Shown in pieces: positions 45,114 through 55,383 of a DNA stretch of 64,000 nt; the stretch's first letter is position 1, and every line of letters begins with the position of its first letter. The position numbers were made by a program, and so were the translations under genes. The notes beneath the pieces are model-generated. The model searched no databases, was not told where the DNA came from, and worked only from the letters and a program-made list of their open reading frames with translations. Source of the DNA: Flavobacterium sp. Its GTDB lineage: Bacteria; Bacteroidota; Bacteroidia; Flavobacteriales; Flavobacteriaceae. Where the stretch lies: assembly GCA_016721735.1 (NCBI GenBank), contig JADKHM010000002.1, forward strand, positions 434,001-498,000, read 5' to 3'.

Positions 45114-45371
45114 TTATTTAGCTCTTTCTAAGATTTCAACTAATCTCCAACATTTTGTTTTACTCAAAGGACGCGTTTCGCTAATCTTTACAGTATCGCC
45201 AATGTTACAGTCGTTTGTTTCGTCGTGTGCATGATATTTTTTAGTCTTCAACACGAACTTACCGTATAATGGGTGTTTTACTCTTGTTACTTGTGCCACA
45301 ACAATAGACTTGTCCATTTTGTTTGACGTAACAACACCAATTCTTTCTTTTCTTAAATTTCTTTTTTCCAT
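45114..45371 (-). CDS. rpsQ: 30S ribosomal protein S17
   Basis: S17, 85 residues from the second of two adjacent ATGs (45371; 45374 also possible). Small OB-fold protein: [59 protein letters not shown]. Confidence 0.97.
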   Translation of the reverse strand: MEKRNLRKERIGVVTSNKMDKSIVVAQVTRVKHPLYGKFVLKTKKYHAHDETNDCNIGDTVKISETRPLSKTKCWRLVEILERAK

Positions 45372-45383
45372 CATTAAGCAGAA

Positions 45384-45575
45384 TTATTGTAGCTCTCTTT
45401 TAGTTAACTCAGTGGCTAATCTTGCAACTGTTCTTCTTACACTTCTAATTTGAAGTGGATTCTCAATTGGAGAAATAGCGTGAGCCATTTTTAAATCGGC
45501 ATATGTTTTCTTAGTTTGACTAAGTTTCTCTTGCAACTCCGCTGCAGAAAGATTTTTTATTTCTGATTGTTTCAT
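45384..45575 (-). CDS. rpmC: 50S ribosomal protein L29
   Basis: L29, 63 residues, two-helix protein near the exit tunnel: SEIKNLSAAELQEKLSQTKK and IENPLQIRSVRRTVARLATE. Between rplP and rpsQ. Confidence 0.97.
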   Translation of the reverse strand: MKQSEIKNLSAAELQEKLSQTKKTYADLKMAHAISPIENPLQIRSVRRTVARLATELTKRELQ

Positions 45576-45587
45576 AATAAATATAAA

Positions 45588-46013
45588 TTATGCTTCGAAA
45601 TCTCTAGCTACGACGAATTTAGTTTTCACTGGAAGCTTTTGAGCTGCAAGACGTAACGCCTCTTTTGCAACTGACAAAGGTACTCCTCCAACTTCGAACA
45701 TGATTCTTCCTGGTTTTACTACGGCAGCCCAATATTCTACGGCTCCTTTACCTTTACCCATACGTACCTCTAGAGGTTTCTTGGTGATTGGTTTGTCTGG
45801 GAAAATCTTGATCCATAATTGTCCCTCTCTTTTCATATAACGAGTAGCTGCAATACGCGCTGCTTCAATTTGACGAGAAGTTAGGAACATTCCATCTTCA
45901 TGAACCGATTTAATTCCAAACATTCCATTAGAAAGTTCATGACCTCTTCCGGCATTTCCCTTCATTTTACCTTTCTGTACCTTACGGTATTTTGTTCTTT
46001 TAGGCTGTAACAT
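45588..46013 (-). CDS. rplP: 50S ribosomal protein L16
   Basis: L16, 141 residues: [60 protein letters not shown]. Organises the A site and binds tRNA elbow. Between rpsC and rpmC. Confidence 0.98.
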   Translation of the reverse strand: MLQPKRTKYRKVQKGKMKGNAGRGHELSNGMFGIKSVHEDGMFLTSRQIEAARIAATRYMKREGQLWIKIFPDKPITKKPLEVRMGKGKGAVEYWAAVVKPGRIMFEVGGVPLSVAKEALRLAAQKLPVKTKFVVARDFEA

Positions 46014-46032
46014 TTTTCTTTAGTTTAAAAAT

Positions 46033-46797
46033 TTACTTTCTTTTACGGTCTCCTGCAGGTTTTCTGTCTTTGTTGAAAGGTTTACGATCTCCTCTTGGAG
46101 CATCACCACCTTTACCACCACCAGCACCAGCTTGTTTTTTGTCCATGCCTACAAGTGGAGAAAGATCTCTCTTTCCGTAAACTTCACCTTTCATGATCCA
46201 CACTTTGATACCCATTCTACCATAAGTAGTATGCGCTTCAGCCAAAGCGTAATCGATGTCGGCTCTGAAAGTTGATAGAGGAATTCTACCTTCTTTGAAA
46301 CCTTCTGAACGCGCCATCTCAGCTCCATTCAAACGACCAGAGATTAAAACTTTGATACCTTCAGCGTTCATACGCATAGAGGCAGCAATAGCCATTTTAA
46401 TTGCTCTTCTGTAAGAAATTCTGCTTTCGATCTGACGGGCAATGCTTGTTGCAACTAAATAAGCATCTAATTCAGGTCTCTTAATTTCAAAGATGTTGAT
46501 TTGAACCTCTTTGTCAGTAATTTTTTTCAATTCCTCTTTCAACTTGTCTACCTCTTGGCCACCTTTCCCGATAATGATACCAGGTCTTGCAGTAGTGATA
46601 GTAACGGTTACAAGTTTCAAAGTTCTCTCAATGATTACTTTCGATACACTAGCTTTTGATAAACGAGCATGAATATACTTTCTGATTTTATAGTCTTCAG
46701 CGATTTTATCACCGTAGTCATTTCCACCATACCAGTTAGAGTCCCATCCTCTGATGATACCAAGTCTATTTCCAATTGGATTTGTCTTTTGTCCCAT
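46033..46797 (-). CDS. rpsC: 30S ribosomal protein S3
   Basis: S3, 254 residues: [22 protein letters not shown] domain ([20 protein letters not shown]), [20 protein letters not shown], and a basic, Gly/Asp-rich tail (about 225-254). Lines the mRNA entry site. Starts 5 bases after the rplV stop. Confidence 0.98.
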   Translation of the reverse strand: MGQKTNPIGNRLGIIRGWDSNWYGGNDYGDKIAEDYKIRKYIHARLSKASVSKVIIERTLKLVTVTITTARPGIIIGKGGQEVDKLKEELKKITDKEVQINIFEIKRPELDAYLVATSIARQIESRISYRRAIKMAIAASMRMNAEGIKVLISGRLNGAEMARSEGFKEGRIPLSTFRADIDYALAEAHTTYGRMGIKVWIMKGEVYGKRDLSPLVGMDKKQAGAGGGKGGDAPRGDRKPFNKDRKPAGDRKRK

Positions 46798-46802
46798 CTT
46801 TA

Positions 46803-47213
46803 TTAATTGCTTTGTGTGTTATTGTTATCTCCTAATACGATTGTAACGTGATTAGAACGTTTTCTAATTCTGTGTGCGCGACCTTGTGGAGCTGGACGAA
46901 GTCTTTTCAACATCATTCCACCATCTACTCTGATCTCTTTTACAAATAAGCCTGCTTCTGAAACATTTCCGTCAGCATTTTTCTGCTCCCAATTGTTGAT
47001 GGCAGACAATACTAATTTCTCTAATTTTCTTGAAGCTTCTTTAGAGCTGAATCTTAAAATATTCAAAGCTCTTTCCACTTTCTGACCTCTTACCAAGTCC
47101 GCTACTAAGCGCATTTTTCTAGGTGAAGTAGGGCAGTTATTCAATTTCGCGAAAGCAATAGACTTATTAGCCTCTTTTCTCGCATCTGCTGTTTCTCTTT
47201 TACGAACTCCCAT
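46803..47213 (-). CDS. rplV: 50S ribosomal protein L22
   Basis: L22, 136 residues; its beta-hairpin lines the exit tunnel (macrolide region). [40 protein letters not shown]. Slightly longer N-terminus than E. coli L22. Confidence 0.98.
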   Translation of the reverse strand: MGVRKRETADARKEANKSIAFAKLNNCPTSPRKMRLVADLVRGQKVERALNILRFSSKEASRKLEKLVLSAINNWEQKNADGNVSEAGLFVKEIRVDGGMMLKRLRPAPQGRAHRIRKRSNHVTIVLGDNNNTQSN

Positions 47214-47219
47214 TGCTTC

Positions 47220-47498
47220 TTATTTTTTACCTTTATTTTTTGCTCCAGCGTGACCTCTAAAAGATCTTGTTGGTGAAAACTCTCCTAATTTGTGACCTAC
47301 CATGTTTTCTGTTACGTAAACTGGTACGAACTGACGTCCGTTATGAACTGCGATTGTTTGTCCAACAAAGTCAGGTGTTATCATAGAAGCTCTAGACCAA
47401 GTCTTTACTACTCCTTTGTTTCCTTTTTCGATGTTTTCTTGAACTTTCTTGTCTAACTTATAGTGAACGAAAGGTCCTTTTTTTAATGAACGTGCCAT
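47220..47498 (-). CDS. rpsS: 30S ribosomal protein S19
   Basis: S19, 92 residues: [60 protein letters not shown]. 30S head, contacts S13 and the large subunit. Confidence 0.98.
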   Translation of the reverse strand: MARSLKKGPFVHYKLDKKVQENIEKGNKGVVKTWSRASMITPDFVGQTIAVHNGRQFVPVYVTENMVGHKLGEFSPTRSFRGHAGAKNKGKK

Positions 47499-47504
47499 AT
47501 CTTA

Positions 47505-48329
47505 TTATTTCTTTCTACGTTCTACGATATACTTGTTACTCGGGTTCTGTTTAGAACGGGTTCTGTAACCTTTAGCAGGTATACCCTTTCTAGAACGTGG
47601 ATGACCTCCAGAAGAACGTCCTTCACCACCACCCATTGGGTGATCGACAGGGTTCATTGCTACCGGTCTTGTTCTTGGTCTTCTTCCTAACCATCTTGTT
47701 CTACCTGCTTTACCAGATACAATCAATTGGTGGTCAGAGTTAGATACCGCTCCAATAGTAGCCGAACAAGTCAACAAGATCAATCTTGTTTCTCCAGAAG
47801 GCATTTTGATCGTAGCGTATTTTCCATCACGCGCCATTAATTGTGCAAATGTTCCAGCAGAACGAGCGATAACCGCTCCTTGACCTGGACGTAATTCGAT
47901 ACAAGAAATTACCGTTCCCAATGGAATTTTACTCAATGGTAAAGTGTTACCAATTTCAGGTTGCGCATCAGCACCAGAAACTAATTTCTGACCAACTTGC
48001 AATCCGTTTTGAGCAATAACATAAGTTTTCTCACCATCAGCATAAGCTAATAAAGCGATGAATGCAGTTCTGTTTGGATCGTACTCGATTGATTTTACTG
48101 AAGCTGGAATTCCATCTTTAGTTCTTTTGAAATCGATAATACGATATCTCTGCTTGTGACCACCACCCGTATAACGCATGGTCATCTTTCCTTGACTATT
48201 TCTACCGCCTGAGTTTTTTATCGGTGCGATCAATGAACGCTCCGGCTTATCAGTTGTAATAGCGTCAAAACTATTTACAACTCTAAATCGCTGGCCCGGG
48301 GTAATAGGTTTTAATTTTCTAACTGACAT
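47505..48329 (-). CDS. rplB: 50S ribosomal protein L2
   Basis: L2, 274 residues, near the peptidyl-transferase centre. [18 protein letters not shown], the RNA-binding [20 protein letters not shown] and the conserved C-terminal [20 protein letters not shown] (His segment). Starts 15 bases after rplW. Confidence 0.98.
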   Translation of the reverse strand: MSVRKLKPITPGQRFRVVNSFDAITTDKPERSLIAPIKNSGGRNSQGKMTMRYTGGGHKQRYRIIDFKRTKDGIPASVKSIEYDPNRTAFIALLAYADGEKTYVIAQNGLQVGQKLVSGADAQPEIGNTLPLSKIPLGTVISCIELRPGQGAVIARSAGTFAQLMARDGKYATIKMPSGETRLILLTCSATIGAVSNSDHQLIVSGKAGRTRWLGRRPRTRPVAMNPVDHPMGGGEGRSSGGHPRSRKGIPAKGYRTRSKQNPSNKYIVERRKK

Positions 48330-48344
48330 AATGCTGCCTTCTTG

Positions 48345-48635
48345 TTAAATATTATTGTAAAAATCTATTGTTTCTCCTTCTTGTACTTGAACAATCGCTT
48401 TTTTGTAAGCGTTAGTCTTTCCACTGATTAGTCCACTTTTAGTGTATTTTGTAGATCTGTCTGGTCTTACATTCATGGTATTTACAGAAACAACTGATAC
48501 ACCATAAGCAGCTTCAACAGCTTTCTTAATTTGTACTTTGTTTGCTTTTCTATCTACCACAAAACCGAACTGATTCAAAACCTCACTTTGTTTGGTTACT
48601 TTTTCAGTTACTATAGGTTTAATTATGATGCTCAT
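48345..48635 (-). CDS. rplW: 50S ribosomal protein L23
   Basis: L23, 96 residues, at the tunnel exit where SRP and trigger factor dock: MSIIIKPIVTEKVTKQSEVL, FVVDRKANKVQIKKAVEAAY. Between rplD and rplB. Confidence 0.97.
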   Translation of the reverse strand: MSIIIKPIVTEKVTKQSEVLNQFGFVVDRKANKVQIKKAVEAAYGVSVVSVNTMNVRPDRSTKYTKSGLISGKTNAYKKAIVQVQEGETIDFYNNI

Positions 48636-48641
48636 ATCCTA

Positions 48642-49271
48642 TTATTTACTTAAATTTTCTTCAATTCCTTCTAAAGAACTCTCTAAAAGAACTAAATTAT
48701 TAGCGTTTAATATAGCGTAAGTGCTTAATTCTGAGTTACTTACAACGCTAGACGCCTTTAAATTGCGTGAGGACAAATATACATTTTTATTTGAATCACC
48801 CAACACGAATAAAGATTTTTTATTCTCTAATCCTAAAGCTTTTAAAACAGCAATAAAATTCTTAGTATTTGGAGTTTCAAAATCGAAGTCTTCCACTACT
48901 ACTAAATTTGATTCTTTTGCCTTAATTGAGAAGGCAGATTTTCTTGCCAATCTCTTCAAGCTTTTATTCAATTTGAATGAATAGCTTCTAGGACGTGGTC
49001 CAAAAACAGTACCTCCACCTTTAAACAATGGACTCTTTTTGCTACCCGCACGAGCAGTTCCAGTTCCTTTTTGTTTTTTGATTTTTCGTGTACTTCCAGT
49101 AACTTCAGCTCTTTCTTTCGCTTTGTGAGTTCCTTGTCTTTGATTTGCCAAGTATTGTTTCACATCAAGATAAACTGCGTGATTATTTGGCTCGATTGCG
49201 AATACTGAATCAGAAAGTTGAACTTTTCTGCCAGTTTCTTTTCCGGTTTTATCTAAAACTTTTACTTCCAT
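48642..49271 (-). CDS. rplD: 50S ribosomal protein L4
   Basis: L4, 209 residues; its extended loop reaches the exit tunnel (KQKGTGTARAGSKKSPLFKG, GGTVFGPRPRSYSFKLNKS). In E. coli L4 also represses the S10 operon. Its start overlaps the rplC stop by one base, so the two are translationally coupled. Confidence 0.98.
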   Translation of the reverse strand: MEVKVLDKTGKETGRKVQLSDSVFAIEPNNHAVYLDVKQYLANQRQGTHKAKERAEVTGSTRKIKKQKGTGTARAGSKKSPLFKGGGTVFGPRPRSYSFKLNKSLKRLARKSAFSIKAKESNLVVVEDFDFETPNTKNFIAVLKALGLENKKSLFVLGDSNKNVYLSSRNLKASSVVSNSELSTYAILNANNLVLLESSLEGIEENLSK

Positions 49272-49885
49272 TATTTCTGAATGATTACGTAAGAGTTTTT
49301 ACATCCAGGAATACATCCTTTGATTACAAGTAGGTTCTTTTCAGCAACTACTTTTAAAACTCTAAGATTTTGTACTTTCACATTATCTCCACCCATTCTT
49401 CCAGCCATACGCATTCCTTTGAATACTCTAGATGGATAAGATGAAGCTCCAACAGAACCTGGCGCTCTCAAACGGTTGTGTTGTCCGTGAGTTGCTTGTC
49501 CAACACCACCAAAACCGTGACGCTTAACAACACCTTGGAAACCTTTTCCTTTTGATACACCTTGCACATCTACAAATTCGCCTTCAGCAAAAACATCTAC
49601 TGTTAAAACTTCACCTAATTTGTACTCATTTTCAAATTGGAATTCAACGACTTTTTTCTTAGCTACAGTTCCTGCTTTTTTAAAGTGACCAATGGCCGCT
49701 TGCGTGGAATGTTTCTCGTTTTTGTCATCGAAACCAAGTTGCAACGCTTCATACCCGTCGACCTCTTTGGTTCTGACTTGGGTAACAACGCATGGTCCAG
49801 CTTCGATTACCGTACAAGGAATATTCTTCCCGTTCTCGTCGAAAATGCTAGTCATGCCGATTTTTCTACCAATTAACCCAGACAT
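49271..49885 (-). CDS. rplC: 50S ribosomal protein L3
   Basis: L3, 204 residues: [76 protein letters not shown]. Begins 96 bases after rpsJ, the largest gap in the block, which holds a 12-base-pair hairpin (49932-49960). Confidence 0.98.
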   Translation of the reverse strand: MSGLIGRKIGMTSIFDENGKNIPCTVIEAGPCVVTQVRTKEVDGYEALQLGFDDKNEKHSTQAAIGHFKKAGTVAKKKVVEFQFENEYKLGEVLTVDVFAEGEFVDVQGVSKGKGFQGVVKRHGFGGVGQATHGQHNRLRAPGSVGASSYPSRVFKGMRMAGRMGGDNVKVQNLRVLKVVAEKNLLVIKGCIPGCKNSYVIIQK

Positions 49886-49931
49886 AATTATTATTTATTG
49901 ATTATTAAAAAATAGTACTTAGACACAAAAT

Positions 49932-49960
49932 AGTACGTGCTAAAAAAATTAGCACGCACT
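49932..49960 (-). promoter_or_regulatory. Hairpin in the rpsJ-rplC spacer, possible attenuator or r-protein site
   Basis: On the minus strand AGTGCGTGCTAA pairs with TTAGCACGTACT around a T5 loop: 12 pairs, one of them G-U. ATTTTGTG follows, and GTACTATTTT is repeated 18 bases apart just downstream. It stands 47 bases before the rplC ATG. Too weak a T-tract for a sure terminator. Confidence 0.5.
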
Positions 49961-49981
49961 ACTAAAATCCTTATACCGAAA

Positions 49982-50287
49982 TTATACTTTGATTTCTACT
50001 TCAACTCCACTTGGCAACTCTAATTTCATTAGAGCGTCGATGGTTTTTGATGAAGAAGAGTAAATGTCGATCAATCTCTTGTATGACATTACTTCAAATT
50101 GCTCTCTCGCTTTTTTATTTACGTGTGGAGAACGCAATACGGTGAAAAGTTTTTTGTGCGTTGGCAACGGAATAGGTCCAGTTACAACAGCTCCAGTACT
50201 TTTTACTGTTTTTACAATCTTTTCTGATGATTTATCCACCAACATGTGATCGTAAGATTTCAATTTTATTCTGATTTTTTGACTCAT
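49982..50287 (-). CDS. rpsJ: 30S ribosomal protein S10
   Basis: S10, 101 residues: [60 protein letters not shown]. Also the NusE transcription factor. It directly follows fusA (11 bases), with no tuf between. Confidence 0.98.
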   Translation of the reverse strand: MSQKIRIKLKSYDHMLVDKSSEKIVKTVKSTGAVVTGPIPLPTHKKLFTVLRSPHVNKKAREQFEVMSYKRLIDIYSSSSKTIDALMKLELPSGVEVEIKV

Positions 50288-50298
50288 CTTTTTAAAAA

Positions 50299-52455
50299 TT
50301 AAGCGTTTCCTTTTGCTTTTTTGATTACTGCTTCTGAAATGTTTGCAGGAGTTTCAGCGTAGTGTGAAAATTCCATAGTAGATGTTGCTCTACCAGAAGA
50401 AAGTGTTCTTAATGTTGTTACATATCCGAACATTTCTGACAACGGCACATCAGCTTTGATAGTTTTAGCACCAGCTCTATCTCCCATGTCATTTACTTGC
50501 CCTCTACGACGGTTGATATCACCAACGATATCTCCCATGTTTTCTTCAGGAGTAATTACTTCCATTTTCATGATTGGTTCAAGGATGATAGCTCCAGCAG
50601 CTTTCGCCACTTCTTTGTAACCCATTCTTGCCGCCAACTCAAAAGAAAGTGCATCAGAATCTACAGGGTGAAAAGATCCATCTAACAAAGTCACTTTCAA
50701 ACTATCTACTTGGTAACCCGCTAACGGACCAGTTTTCATAGCTTCACGGAAACCTTTCTCAACGGATGGAATATATTCTTTAGGAACGTTTCCTCCTTTT
50801 ACCGCGTTTACAAATTGCAAACCTACAGGAACTTTACCATCAACTTCATCCGCTGGCTCGAGTACAAATACGATATCACCGAATTTACCACGACCACCTG
50901 ATTGTTTTTTATAAGTTTCTCTGTGTTGTGCAGATTTTGTAAATGCTTCTTTGTATTCTACTTGAGGCTCACCTTGATTCACCTCAACTTTGAATTCACG
51001 TTTCATACGATCTACAAGAATGTCTAAGTGTAACTCACCCATACCTGAAATAATCGTTTGACCTGAAGCTTCGTCAGTTCTAACTGTAAACGTTGGATCT
51101 TCCTCAGCCAATTTTGCCAAAGCCATACCCATTTTATCAACGTCTGCTTTAGTTTTAGGCTCAATAGCGATACCGATTACTGGCGCAGGGAATTTCATCG
51201 ACTCAAGAATGATTGGGTGTTTTTCATCACACAAAGTATCTCCAGTTTTGATATCTTTAAATCCAACAGCTGCTCCAATATCACCTGCTTCGATATAATC
51301 GATTGGGTTTTGTTTGTTAGCGTGCATTTGGTAGATACGTGAAATTCTTTCTTTGTTACCAGAACGCGTGTTCAAAACATATGAACCAGCATCCAAACGA
51401 CCAGAATACGCACGGAAGAAAGCCAAACGACCAACGAATGGGTCAGTAGCAATTTTAAATGCCAAAGCCGCGAAAGGCTCTTTTACATCTGGACGACGTA
51501 AGATTTTAGTTTGGTCTTCCTCTAACAATTCAGCGTCGTCAGGGTGAATACCTTGAATACCTTCTTTATCCATTGGAGAAGGCAAATATTTACAAACTGC
51601 ATCTAACATAAACTGAACTCCTTTATTTTTAAAAGAAGAACCAGCAATCATCGGAATGATAGCCATGTCCATAGTAGCAGCTCTTAAAGCGTTGTTGATT
51701 TCCTCCTCTGTAATAGAGTCTGGATCTTCCATATATTTATCAAGCAAGTTTTCATCATAATCAGCAACTGCTTCGATAAGAATATCTCTGTATTGTTTTA
51801 CCTCGTCAATCATTTCCGCAGGAATTGGAACGATATCAAAAGTAGCTCCTAACGTTTCATCATGCCATACAATAGCTTGATTCTTCACTAAGTCAACTAC
51901 TCCTTTAAAATCGATTTCATCTCCAATAGGCAATGTAATTGCTACTGCATTCGATTTCAACATATCTCTTACTTGTTGACAAACTGCCAAGAAGTTAGAA
52001 CCTTGACGGTCCATTTTATTAACGAATCCCATACGTGGAACTCTATATTGGTCAGCCAATCTCCAGTTGGTTTCTGATTGAGGCTCAACACCGTCAACAG
52101 CAGAAAACAAGAAAACCAATCCGTCCAAAACTCTCAAAGAACGATTTACCTCAACGGTAAAATCTACGTGTCCAGGAGTGTCAATAATGTTAAAGTGATA
52201 AGGTAATGATTCAGGTAAAATTTTACCTTGTTCTGTTGGGAAATTCCACTCACAAGTTGTAGCAGCAGAAGTAATAGTGATACCTCTTTCTTGCTCTTGT
52301 GCCATCCAGTCCATTGTTGCAGCACCATCGTGCACTTCACCAATTTTGTGTGACTTTCCAGTATAGAATAATATACGCTCTGTTGTGGTAGTTTTACCAG
52401 CATCAATGTGAGCTGCAATTCCAATATTTCTCGTGTATTTTAAATCTCTTGCCAT
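50299..52455 (-). CDS. fusA: Elongation factor G
   Basis: EF-G, 718 residues, the GTPase for ribosomal translocation. G1 [14 protein letters not shown]2/switch [13 protein letters not shown]3 [10 protein letters not shown]4 NKMDR, then domains II-V with [19 protein letters not shown] and the C-terminal [16 protein letters not shown]. Starts 9 bases after rpsG in the str operon order. Confidence 0.98.
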   Translation of the reverse strand: MARDLKYTRNIGIAAHIDAGKTTTTERILFYTGKSHKIGEVHDGAATMDWMAQEQERGITITSAATTCEWNFPTEQGKILPESLPYHFNIIDTPGHVDFTVEVNRSLRVLDGLVFLFSAVDGVEPQSETNWRLADQYRVPRMGFVNKMDRQGSNFLAVCQQVRDMLKSNAVAITLPIGDEIDFKGVVDLVKNQAIVWHDETLGATFDIVPIPAEMIDEVKQYRDILIEAVADYDENLLDKYMEDPDSITEEEINNALRAATMDMAIIPMIAGSSFKNKGVQFMLDAVCKYLPSPMDKEGIQGIHPDDAELLEEDQTKILRRPDVKEPFAALAFKIATDPFVGRLAFFRAYSGRLDAGSYVLNTRSGNKERISRIYQMHANKQNPIDYIEAGDIGAAVGFKDIKTGDTLCDEKHPIILESMKFPAPVIGIAIEPKTKADVDKMGMALAKLAEEDPTFTVRTDEASGQTIISGMGELHLDILVDRMKREFKVEVNQGEPQVEYKEAFTKSAQHRETYKKQSGGRGKFGDIVFVLEPADEVDGKVPVGLQFVNAVKGGNVPKEYIPSVEKGFREAMKTGPLAGYQVDSLKVTLLDGSFHPVDSDALSFELAARMGYKEVAKAAGAIILEPIMKMEVITPEENMGDIVGDINRRRGQVNDMGDRAGAKTIKADVPLSEMFGYVTTLRTLSSGRATSTMEFSHYAETPANISEAVIKKAKGNA

Positions 52456-52464
52456 TTCGTATGA

Positions 52465-52941
52465 TTAAAATCTAAAGTGAGAGAATGCTTTATTTGCTTC
52501 AGCCATTTTGTGAGTATCCATTCTCTTTTTAACAGCAGCTCCTTCTTCTTTAGCCGCAGCTAAAACTTCAGAAGCTAGTTTTTGAGCCATAGATTTCTCA
52601 TTTCTTCTTCTAGCATATAGGATTAACCATTTCATTGCCATAGAAATTTTTCTGTCTGGTCTGATTTGCATCGGAATTTGGAACGTCGCTCCACCTACTC
52701 TACGACTACGTACTTCTACGTGAGGCATAACGTTGGTCAAGGCATCTTTCCAAATTTCTAATGATGATTTTTCTGCATCTTGCTTTTTAGCTTCTACGAT
52801 GTCAATGGCATCATAAAACACTTTAAAAGCTGTTGATTTCTTTCCGTCCCACATTAAGTTGTTCACAAAACGCGTTACCAGTTGGTCGTTAAACCTCGGA
52901 TCTGGTAAAAGGGGTCTTTTTTTGGCCGCTCTTTTTCTCAT
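52465..52941 (-). CDS. rpsG: 30S ribosomal protein S7
   Basis: S7, 158 residues, nucleates the 30S head: [60 protein letters not shown]. Follows rpsL by 24 bases. Confidence 0.98.
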   Translation of the reverse strand: MRKRAAKKRPLLPDPRFNDQLVTRFVNNLMWDGKKSTAFKVFYDAIDIVEAKKQDAEKSSLEIWKDALTNVMPHVEVRSRRVGGATFQIPMQIRPDRKISMAMKWLILYARRRNEKSMAQKLASEVLAAAKEEGAAVKKRMDTHKMAEANKAFSHFRF

Positions 52942-52965
52942 GTCTTTTTCTTAAAAGTTTTTAAA

Positions 52966-53349
52966 TTACTTTTTTGCTTCTTTTGGGCGTTTCGCACCGT
53001 ACTTAGATCTTCTTTGTGTTCTTCCTGCTACACCTGATGTATCAAGCGCACCACGCACAATGTGGTATCTAACTCCTGGTAAATCTTTTACCCTTCCACC
53101 CCTAACTAATACTATCGAGTGCTCTTGTAGATTGTGTCCTTCACCAGGGATGTAAGCATTTACTTCATTTCCATTAGTCAAACGTACACGCGCTACTTTA
53201 CGCATCGCTGAGTTTGGTTTTTTTGGAGTTGTAGTGTAAACACGCGTACAAACACCTCTTCTTTGAGGACAAGAATCTAAAGCAACCGATTTACTCTTCT
53301 TAGTTATCTGAGTTCTTCCAGTTCTTACTAATTGTTGAATTGTTGGCAT
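52966..53349 (-). CDS. rpsL: 30S ribosomal protein S12
   Basis: S12, 127 residues, decoding-centre protein: [60 protein letters not shown]. The residues tied to streptomycin sensitivity (the Lys of KKPNSA and of GRVKDLPG) are present. First gene of the block; it has a canonical promoter at 53402-53433. Confidence 0.98.
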
Positions 53350-53382
53350 AATTAATACTAAAAATACTTATATATTAAATTT

Positions 53383-53397
53383 CCCGCTTTTTACGGG
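53383..53397 (-). promoter_or_regulatory. Hairpin at the predicted 5' end of the rpsL mRNA
   Basis: Minus strand CCCGT/GCGGG (one G-U pair) with an A5 loop. Transcription from the -7 element at 53402-53409 should begin at about 53395-53398, so the stem would form the very 5' end of the long ribosomal transcript. Confidence 0.4.
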
Positions 53398-53401
53398 GTT
53401 G

Positions 53402-53433
53402 CAAATGTAGTACTTTTTTTTAATCAAACAAAT
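53402..53433 (-). promoter_or_regulatory. Promoter of the ribosomal protein block
   Basis: Minus strand TTTG (53430-53433), 20 bases, TACATTTG (53402-53409), the best match in the window to the Bacteroidota consensus. It lies about 53 bases before the rpsL ATG. Confidence 0.75.
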
Positions 53434-53620
53434 CATAAGTAATTAATTTTTTGACGAAGTAATTATTTGTTTTTTAACAACATATAGAATAGCCTACAAT
53501 TCATTTTACTTCCCAAAATAAAATCAAGTATGGAAAGCTTTTTCATCCACATCATCAAACAATTTTTTTTATCACAAAACACTTTATTTTGCGTTACTTT
53601 TATCAAAATAAAATTTCCAT

Positions 53621-55288
53621 TTGAAACGAGTTGTTCTTTTCTGGCTTTTCTTTTGTTTTTGCATTTCCATCAATGCGCAAAAGCAATACCTGCGCATTAC
53701 AAGTTTGTCACCTGTTGAACAAAAAAAAATAGATTCCGTCAGCTATACTAAAACGCATTCAGATGCTAAATCCGTCGTAAATGAAATCAATTTGTTCTCC
53801 GAGAAACTATTAGAAGCAGGCTTTATAGAGTCTGAACTTGAGAAAAACACCAAGGAAAACGACAGTACTTTTTTATATCAATTAAGACTTGGAAACAAAA
53901 CATCCACCATACATATATATATAAAAGGTAGTCCCGCTTTCAAAAACCTATTTTTCAAAGAGAACAAGAAAGACACATTAACTATTGCTTTTAGCGAAGC
54001 TAAAGCGTTCTTGACACAATCTCTTTCTCAACTGGAAAAAAAAGGTTTTGCGCTATCTAAACTTAGATTGATTAATTTCGAAAAAAAGAACAATCAACTT
54101 TATGCAGAACTGCAAATACAAAGTGAGAAACGAAGAACGTTAGACGACATCATTATTAATGGATATACGAAATTTCCCGAAAGCCACAGACTTCAATTAA
54201 AACGAAACTATAAAAAAAGAGTTTTCAACCAAGACAATCTAAAAAGCATTTACTCCGATATCGAAAAATTTCGCTTTGTTAAACAAGTAAAATATCCCGA
54301 GATTTTATTTTCAACAGATTCGACAAAAGTTTTCTGTTATCTTGAAAAATCAAAATCCAATAACTTTGACGGCTTTATCGGTTTTGCAAACAACGACTCT
54401 AAAGATTTAACTGTAAATGGCTACGTAGACATTGTACTCAACAATCTTCTGAACACCGGAGAGACGCTTTTTTTGAATTGGAAAAGCGATGGTAACGACC
54501 AAAAAACCTTTAACGCTTCGATTGAACTTCCGTACATTTTCAAAAGTCCATTTGGCTTGAAAGCGCAACTCAACATTTTCAAACAAGACAGTACTTTCCA
54601 AAATACCAAAACCGCACTGGACGTAGGTTATTTCTTTGACTACAATACTCGATTGTACCTCGGTTACCAATCTTCGGAATCGAGTGATATTCAAAATCAA
54701 AATTCCTCCAGCATTAGTGATTACACGAACTCGTATATCACCTCTCAATTTGAGTTTGTCGACTTTAAGTCGGATGAATTTCTGTTTCCAGAAAAAACTA
54801 AAATAGACCTTAAAACGGGAGTTGGATCGAGGCGATCTAAGATAAACAAGAATGAACAAGTCTTTTTTAACATCAATTTAAAGCACACCTTCTTTCTCAA
54901 TTCAAGAAATAATATCCAAATAAAAAGTCAAAATTATTACTTGAATAGCGACAGTTATATTGTGAATGAATTGTATCGATTTGGAGGGATCAACTCGATC
55001 CGAGGTTTTAATGAAAACAGCCTGCAAGCAAGTCTTTTTACCTCACTGTTATCGGAGTATCGCTATATCATCGCGCCAAATCTCTACATCCATTCAATCA
55101 TGGATTATGGCTATTATGACGACCAAACGTCAGGCAATAAAGGCAACCTCGTCGGGTTGGGATTCGGATTTGGATTAGCCACTAAAAACGGACTCTTTAA
55201 CCTTGTTTATGCGAATGGCAGTACAAAAGAACAAACTGTAAAAAGCTCAAATTCAATAGTTCATATTAGTTTTAAGACGCAATTTTAA
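53621..55288 (+). CDS. Omp85/BamA-like outer-membrane beta-barrel protein
   Basis: A 555-residue secreted protein: signal peptide (MKRVVLFWLFFCFCISINAQ), a region with at least one POTRA-like unit (about 170-245, RTLDDIIINGYTKFPESHRL), then a beta-barrel with alternating residues, FGGINSIRGFNENS (the Omp85 xRGF/Y-type motif, near 460) and a C-terminal strand ending in Phe. Likely an Omp85-superfamily translocator or surface-assembly factor; it is shorter than BamA. An in-frame TAA at 53609 leaves TTG at 53621 as the only sensible start. A possible -7 element TACTTTTA lies at 53595-53602. Confidence 0.75.
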   Translation: MKRVVLFWLFFCFCISINAQKQYLRITSLSPVEQKKIDSVSYTKTHSDAKSVVNEINLFSEKLLEAGFIESELEKNTKENDSTFLYQLRLGNKTSTIHIYIKGSPAFKNLFFKENKKDTLTIAFSEAKAFLTQSLSQLEKKGFALSKLRLINFEKKNNQLYAELQIQSEKRRTLDDIIINGYTKFPESHRLQLKRNYKKRVFNQDNLKSIYSDIEKFRFVKQVKYPEILFSTDSTKVFCYLEKSKSNNFDGFIGFANNDSKDLTVNGYVDIVLNNLLNTGETLFLNWKSDGNDQKTFNASIELPYIFKSPFGLKAQLNIFKQDSTFQNTKTALDVGYFFDYNTRLYLGYQSSESSDIQNQNSSSISDYTNSYITSQFEFVDFKSDEFLFPEKTKIDLKTGVGSRRSKINKNEQVFFNINLKHTFFLNSRNNIQIKSQNYYLNSDSYIVNELYRFGGINSIRGFNENSLQASLFTSLLSEYRYIIAPNLYIHSIMDYGYYDDQTSGNKGNLVGLGFGFGLATKNGLFNLVYANGSTKEQTVKSSNSIVHISFKTQF

Positions 55289-55383
55289 ATTATTTTCATC
55301 ATTTTGAAAAAATAGCAATAATATTACTAGGCTTATTAACATTTTTTTAAGAATTTTGACAAACTAATTCTAAATTTTTCGAA

